This document shows, piece by piece, positions 9,358-12,500 of a DNA stretch of 12,500 nucleotides (positions are counted from its first letter, which is position 1; every line of letters begins with the position of its first letter). The notes under the pieces are model-generated. The model was not told the DNA's origin. It searched no databases and saw only the letters and a program-made list of their open reading frames with translations. A program made the translations under genes and the position numbers. The DNA is from Penaeus vannamei (taxonomy: Eukaryota > Arthropoda > Malacostraca > Decapoda > Penaeidae), in the NCBI RefSeq assembly GCF_042767895.1, contig NC_091554.1, positions 43,228,692 to 43,241,191 on the forward strand. Reading direction: 5' to 3'.

Positions 9358-9669
9358 CAACAGCTCTCCGTCACTCTCTCCAACAACTGGCTTTCCTATG
9401 GGCTTCTTCCAACAGCTCTCCGTCACTCTCTCCAACAACTGGCTTTCCTACGGGCTTCCACCAACAGCTCTCCGTCACTCTCTTCAACAACTGGCTTTCC
9501 TATGGGCTTCTTCCAACAGCTCTCCATCACTCTCTCCAACAACTGGCTTTCCTACGGGCTTCCACCAACAGCTCTCCGTCACTCTCTCCAACAACTGGCT
9601 TTCCTATGGGCTTCTTCCAACAGCTCTCCGTCACTCTCTCCAACAACTGGCTTTCCTACGGGCTTCCAC
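9358..9669. repeat. Higher-order dimer zone 1 of the 52-bp array (104 bp x 3)
   Basis: Six successive copies alternate between two types. Copies with anchors at 9358, 9462 and 9566 carry TATGGGCTTCTTCC. Copies at 9410, 9514 and 9618 carry TACGGGCTTCCACC. The true repeat unit here is therefore a 104-bp dimer, repeated three times. Other variant sites (CCGTC/CCATC, CTCTCC/CTCTTC) do not follow the dimer phase strictly. Confidence 0.85.
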
Positions 9670-9825
9670 CAACAGCTCTCCGTCACTCTCTTCAACAACT
9701 GGTTTTCCTATGGGCTTCCTCCAACAGCTCTCCGTCACTCTCTCCAACAACTGGCTTTCCTATGGGCTTCTTCCAACAGCTCTCCATCACTCTCTCCAAC
9801 AACTGCCTTTCCTATGGGCTTCTTC

Positions 9826-10123
9826 CAACAGCTCTCCGTCACTCTCTTCAACAACTGGCTTTCCTACGGGCTTCCTCCAACAGCTCTCCGTCACTCTCTC
9901 CAACAACTGGCTTTCCTACGGGCTTCTTCCAACAGCTCTCCGTCACTCTCTCCAACAACGCTTTCCTACGGGCTTCCTCCAACAGCTCTCCGTCACTCTC
10001 TTCAACAACTGGCTTTCCTACGGGCTTCTTCCAACAGCTCTCCATCACTCTCTCCAACAACTGGCTTTCCTACGGGCTTCCTCCAACAGCTCTCCAACAA
10101 CTGGCTTTCCTACGGGCTTCTTC
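9826..10123. repeat. Higher-order dimer zone 2 of the 52-bp array
   Basis: Copies with anchors at 9826, 9930 and 10032 end in GGGCTTCCTCC, and those at 9878, 9980 and 10084 end in GGGCTTCTTCC. All carry TACGGG. This is a second alternating dimer, distinct from zone 1. It contains a 2-bp deletion (9930 copy, AACAACGCTTTCC) and a 12-bp deletion (10084 copy) between the direct repeats CTCTCC. Confidence 0.8.
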
Positions 10124-11057
10124 CAACAGCTCTCCGTCACTCTCTCCAACAACTGGCTTTCCTACGGGCTTCCTCCAACAGCTCTCCGTCACTCTCTCCA
10201 ACAACTGGCTTTCCTACGGGCTTCCTCCAACAGCTCTCCGTCACTCTCTCCAACAACTGGCTTTCCTACGGGCTTCCTCCAACAGCTCTCCATCACTCTC
10301 TCCAACAACTGGTTTTCCTACGGGCTTCCTCCAACAGCTCTCCGTCACTCTCTCCAACAACTGGCTTTCCTACGGGCTTCCTCCAACAGCTCTCCGTCAC
10401 TCTCTCCAACAACTGGTTTTCCTACGGGCTTCCTCCAACAGCTCTCCGTCACTCTCTTCAACAACTGGATTTCCTACGGGCTTCCTCCAACAGCTCTTCA
10501 TCACTCTCTCCAACAACTGGTTTTCCTACGGGCTTCCTCCAACAGCTCTCCGTCACTCTCTCCAACAACTGGCTTTCCTACGGGCTTCCTCCAACAGCTC
10601 TCCGTCACTCTCTCCAACAACTGGTTTTCCTACGGGCTTCGTCCAACAGCTCTCCATGACTCTCTTCAACAACTGGCTTTCCTACGGGCTTCCTCCAACA
10701 GCTCTCCATCACTCTCTCCAACAACTGGCTTTCCTACGGGCTTCCTCCAACAGCTCTCCGTCACTCTCTCCAACAACTGGCTTTCCTACGGGCTTCCTCC
10801 AACAGCTCTCCGTCACTCTCTCCAACAAATGGCTTTCCTACGGGCTTCCTCCAACAGCTCTCCATCACTCTCTCCAACAACTGGCTTTCCTACGGGCTTC
10901 CTCCAACAGCTCTCCATCACTCTCTCCAACAACTGGCTTTCCTACGGGCTTCCTCCAACAGCTCTCCATCACTCTCTCCAACAACTGGCTTTCCTACGGG
11001 CTTCCTCCAACAGCTCTCCATCACTCTCTCCAATAACTGGCTTTCCTACGAGCTTTC
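10124..11057. repeat. Homogenised monomer zone of the 52-bp array
   Basis: Seventeen successive copies (anchors 10124 to 10956) share TACGGGCTTC and, apart from one GTCC variant in the 10592 copy, CTTCCTCC. The copies at 10852, 10904 and 10956 are identical to each other in all the sites I scored, including CCATCAC. The array ends with a decayed copy (CCAATAACTGG, then TACGAGC) at about 11032-11053. Confidence 0.8.
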
Positions 11058-11302
11058 TCTTTTCTTTAAAAAAGGGAAATAAAATTGTGTTTTTTTTTGC
11101 TTCTCTTCGTCTTCTAAAGTCTTCCCTCTTATCCCGTCTCTCCAGCAGCTCTCCATCACTCTCTCCAACAACTGGCTTTTCTACGGGCTTTCTTCTTTGC
11201 TTAAAAGAGGAAAGAAATTGCGTTTTTCTCCATCACTCTCTCCAACAACTGACTTTTTCTTTCCTCTTTTCTTTGGAAAAAAAGGAAAAACATTGCGTTT
11301 TT
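11053..11302. repeat. Three copies of a hairpin-like motif joined to 52-bp unit fragments
   Basis: A motif of about 40-46 bp follows a partial 52-bp unit three times. Copy 1, 11053-11098: CTTTCTCTTTTCTTTAAA then AAAGGGAAATAAAATTGTG. Copy 2, 11188-11227: CTTTCTTCTTTGCTTAAA then AGAGGAAAGAAATTGCG. Copy 3, 11259-11302: CTTTCCTCTTTTCTTTGG then AAAAAAAGGAAAAACATTGC. Each ends in a T run and each is an imperfect inverted repeat (pyrimidine arm, then A-rich purine arm). Copies 2 and 3 lie 71 bp apart and are separated by CTCCATCACTCTCTCCAACA, part of the minisatellite unit. This flank looks like an older, larger repeat from which the 52-bp array could have expanded, or a degraded edge of it. Confidence 0.7.
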
Positions 11303-11639
11303 CTTTTCCTTATTATCTTTCTCTTCTTCGGCGTCTTCTCAAGTCTCCAACAGGTCTCCATCACTCCTCCAACACGGTTTTGCTTCCTTGCTCCTTTCCT
11401 CACGTAGTTCTCCTCCTCTTTCTCTCCTTGATTTTCCTCCCACGCATTCCCTCTTCCTGTCTCTTCAATAGCTCTCCACCACTACTCCAACACTCCTTCT
11501 TCTCTTGCATGCCTCTCCCTCTTCTTCCAGCATTACTCTCCTCTTCTTCCTCATCTTCATCCCACGTAGCCGGACTTCTCCCTCTTACTCCGCCTCTCCA
11601 ACAGCTCGCCACCACGACTCCGACACTCACTCTCCTTCG
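11303..11639. other. Pyrimidine-rich flank with degraded minisatellite traces
   Basis: TC-rich sequence with recurring echoes of the 52-bp unit: CTCCAACAGGTCTCCATCAC at 11345-11364, CAATAGCTCTCCACCAC near 11467, and CTCCAACAGCTCGCCACCAC near 11596. The word CCCACG also recurs near 11439 and 11562. These traces are too diverged to phase reliably. Plus-strand frames encode Ser/Leu/Pro runs and I annotate no gene. Confidence 0.5.
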
Positions 11640-12030
11640 TCCTTCTTCCCTTCTCCTCCAGCATTTTCCTCCCTCCCCTTTTCCTTCTCTTTCTCCTTCT
11701 TACTTCTCCTCCTCCTTCTCTTCCTCATCTTTCTCCTACTCCTTCTTTTCCGAGTCTTTCTCCTTCTCCTCTCCTTGTCTGTCTCCTCCTCCATCTCTTC
11801 CTCATCTTCCTCCTCATATTTCTCCTCCTTCTTCTCCCTCGTCTTTCTCCTCTTTCTCGTTCTCCTCTCCCTCGTCTTCCTCCTCTTCCACCTCTTCCTC
11901 ATTTTTCTCCTCCTCCTCCCCTTCCTCCTCTTTCTCCTCCTCCTCCTCTTCCTCATCTTTCTCCTCCTCCTCCTCCTTCTCTTCCCCATCTTCCCCCTCC
12001 TCCTCCTCCTCCTCACCTCCTTCGCAACAT
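11640..12030 (+). repeat. Polypyrimidine (CTC/TCC/CTT) tract
   Basis: About 390 bp in which the plus strand is nearly all C and T, made of CTCCTC, CTTCCTCATC, TTTCTCC and TCCTCCTCC words with isolated A or G. The minus strand is the matching polypurine. Frames on both strands are open (Ser/Leu/Phe-rich forward, Glu/Lys/Arg-rich reverse) purely from composition. The opposite polarity is seen at 2175-2300. Mirror-symmetric CTCCTCCTC runs at 11910-12015 make triplex formation possible. Confidence 0.88.
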
Positions 12031-12208
12031 CCTCTCCCCATTGCTAACAATCCTTCTTTCTGTCCTTTTGTTATGATGGAAATGAACGAATAGATAAACT
12101 TAATCATTTTCAGTTGCAATTCCCTTCCTGTCAAGAATACGACACATGTCCAATACTTCTGCAACATATCTACAGCACACTCGAGGCAGCGAATCTCAGC
12201 CTCAATGC
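12031..12208. other. Non-repetitive segment, nothing identified
   Basis: About 180 bp of balanced sequence between the polypyrimidine tract and the terminal direct repeat. No frame of note and no RNA gene is visible. Together with the following GCAGGCAGCC segment and its 28-A run it could be the 3' end of an inserted, polyadenylated sequence. I find no target-site duplication to support that. Confidence 0.35.
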
Positions 12209-12500
12209 ACAAGCAGGCAGCCGCTTCTCTGAAATGAGACGTATCGAAAAAAAAAAAAAAAAAAAAAAAAAAAAGACGACAGCAAAAAAGGAATGAATAA
12301 AATAGAAAGGGAAAAATAATGATAATGATAGAAATAAAGATCTTGATAAAGGAATAAATAAAAAGGGAAAAATAATTATGATAAAAATAAAGATAATATG
12401 TTTTTTCCTGAATATATGGGAAACAAGCAGGCAGCCGCTTCTCTGAAATGAGACGTATCGAATAAACAGAAAAAAAGACGACAGCAAAAAAGGGATGAAT
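12209..12500. repeat. Direct repeat of about 202-214 bp, cut by the window edge
   Basis: The segment ACAAGCAGGCAGCCGC, TTCTCTGAAATGAGACG, TATCGAA occurs at 12209-12248 and again at 12423-12462, 214 bp apart and without mismatch. Both are followed by an A-rich tract and then GACGACAGCAAAAAAGG, starting at 12275 and 12477 (202 bp apart), then ATGAAT. The first copy has 28 uninterrupted A; the second has TAAACAG followed by 7 A. Between them a shorter internal repeat is visible: GGGAAAAATAATGATAATGA with AAATAAAGAT at 12308-12341, and GGGAAAAATAATTATGATAA with AAATAAAGAT at 12365-12394. The second copy continues past the window. Confidence 0.88.
12247..12274 (+). repeat. Poly-A run, 28 bases
   Basis: Twenty-eight consecutive A bases follow TATCG. 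The second copy of the enclosing direct repeat has only a broken A-rich tract here, so this run has expanded in one copy or decayed in the other. It may be a relic of retroposition or plain slippage. Confidence 0.95.

Larger units (their letters stand above)
8961..11057. repeat. 52-bp minisatellite, about 41 copies
   Basis: The unit runs CTCCAACAACTGGC, TTTCCTACGGGCTTCC, TCCAACAGCTCTCC, GTCACTCT (52 bp, about 56% GC, 22 C against 7 G on the plus strand). The anchor CAACAG (CAACAG after CTCC, TTCC or CACC) starts at 8965 and recurs at 52-bp steps to 11008. There are three exceptions: a 29-bp partial copy (9067-9095), a 50-bp copy (9930 to 9980) and a 40-bp copy (10084 to 10124). The unit has no stop in any plus frame and 52 is 1 modulo 3, so all three plus frames stay open: 8627-11407, 8904-11036 and 9190-10659. 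Each shows the same 52-residue period (for example NNWLSYGLPPTALRHSLQQL). I take these frames as artefacts. Variant sites include TACGGG/TATGGG, CTTCC/CTTCTTCC/CTTCCACC, CCGTCAC/CCATCAC and TGGCTTT/TGGTTTT. Confidence 0.96.

Noticed and set aside
8627..11407. A 926-codon plus-strand open frame as a repetitive protein gene
   Set aside because: It starts inside microsatellite sequence and all of its length comes from a stop-free 52-bp repeat. The other two forward frames are also open over the same DNA. No domain, signal peptide or promoter is visible.
11627..12212. Glu/Lys/Arg-rich minus-strand and Ser/Leu-rich plus-strand frames as charged or secreted proteins
   Set aside because: Both follow from the polypyrimidine/polypurine composition, and overlapping frames on both strands are open for the same reason.
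12114..12296. Poly-A-tailed retroposed sequence ending at 12274
   Set aside because: The 28-A run fits, but I find no flanking target-site duplication, and the same A-rich tract recurs as part of a tandem direct repeat.

Overview
The window reads as eukaryotic nuclear DNA that is almost entirely tandem repeats. I find no protein-coding, rRNA or tRNA gene that the sequence supports. The density and type of repeats (hundreds of bases of ATT/GATAAT microsatellite, (AT)n, (AC)n, several minisatellites, and a probable decayed copy of a dispersed GGATCCGGATC repeat) fit a simple-repeat-rich invertebrate genome. A decapod crustacean such as a penaeid shrimp is my best guess. This is inference from repeat style, not from a marker gene.

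Layout, left to right. 1-136: two copies of a 61-66 bp unit with a poly-C tract. 137-474: ordinary-complexity DNA with two weak open frames. 475-1228: TTTG/TTTA, then ATT/ATTATC microsatellite. 1229-1830: AT-rich, non-repetitive. 1832-1953: (AT)30, then a T-rich tract. 2175-2470: polypurine stretch. 2541-3947: eight copies of a tandem repeat with two length classes (163 and 183 bp). 3948-4156: short non-repetitive segment. 4157-4600: (AT)n with palindromic TGTACA islands, (AC)25, (AT)n, T-rich tract. 4660-5453: GATAAT microsatellite. 5460-5868: non-repetitive DNA with two related copies of a probable dispersed element. 5870-8625: compound microsatellite whose strand orientation flips repeatedly, with a short non-repetitive island at 6101-6365. 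8961-11057: a 52-bp minisatellite of about 41 copies with dimeric higher-order zones. 11053-11302: three copies of a hairpin-like motif joined to minisatellite fragments. 11640-12030: polypyrimidine tract. 12209-12500: a direct repeat of about 214 bp that runs off the right edge.

The most informative part is the 52-bp minisatellite. Its unit has no stop in any forward frame and 52 is 1 modulo 3, so very long overlapping open frames appear in all three forward frames (the longest is 926 codons, 8627-11407). These are by-products of the repeat and I do not call them genes. The internal variants record how the array evolved: an older mixed left end, two blocks of alternating dimers, and a homogenised right half. 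I see no novel gene system here. What merits a second look is repeat architecture and DNA structure.
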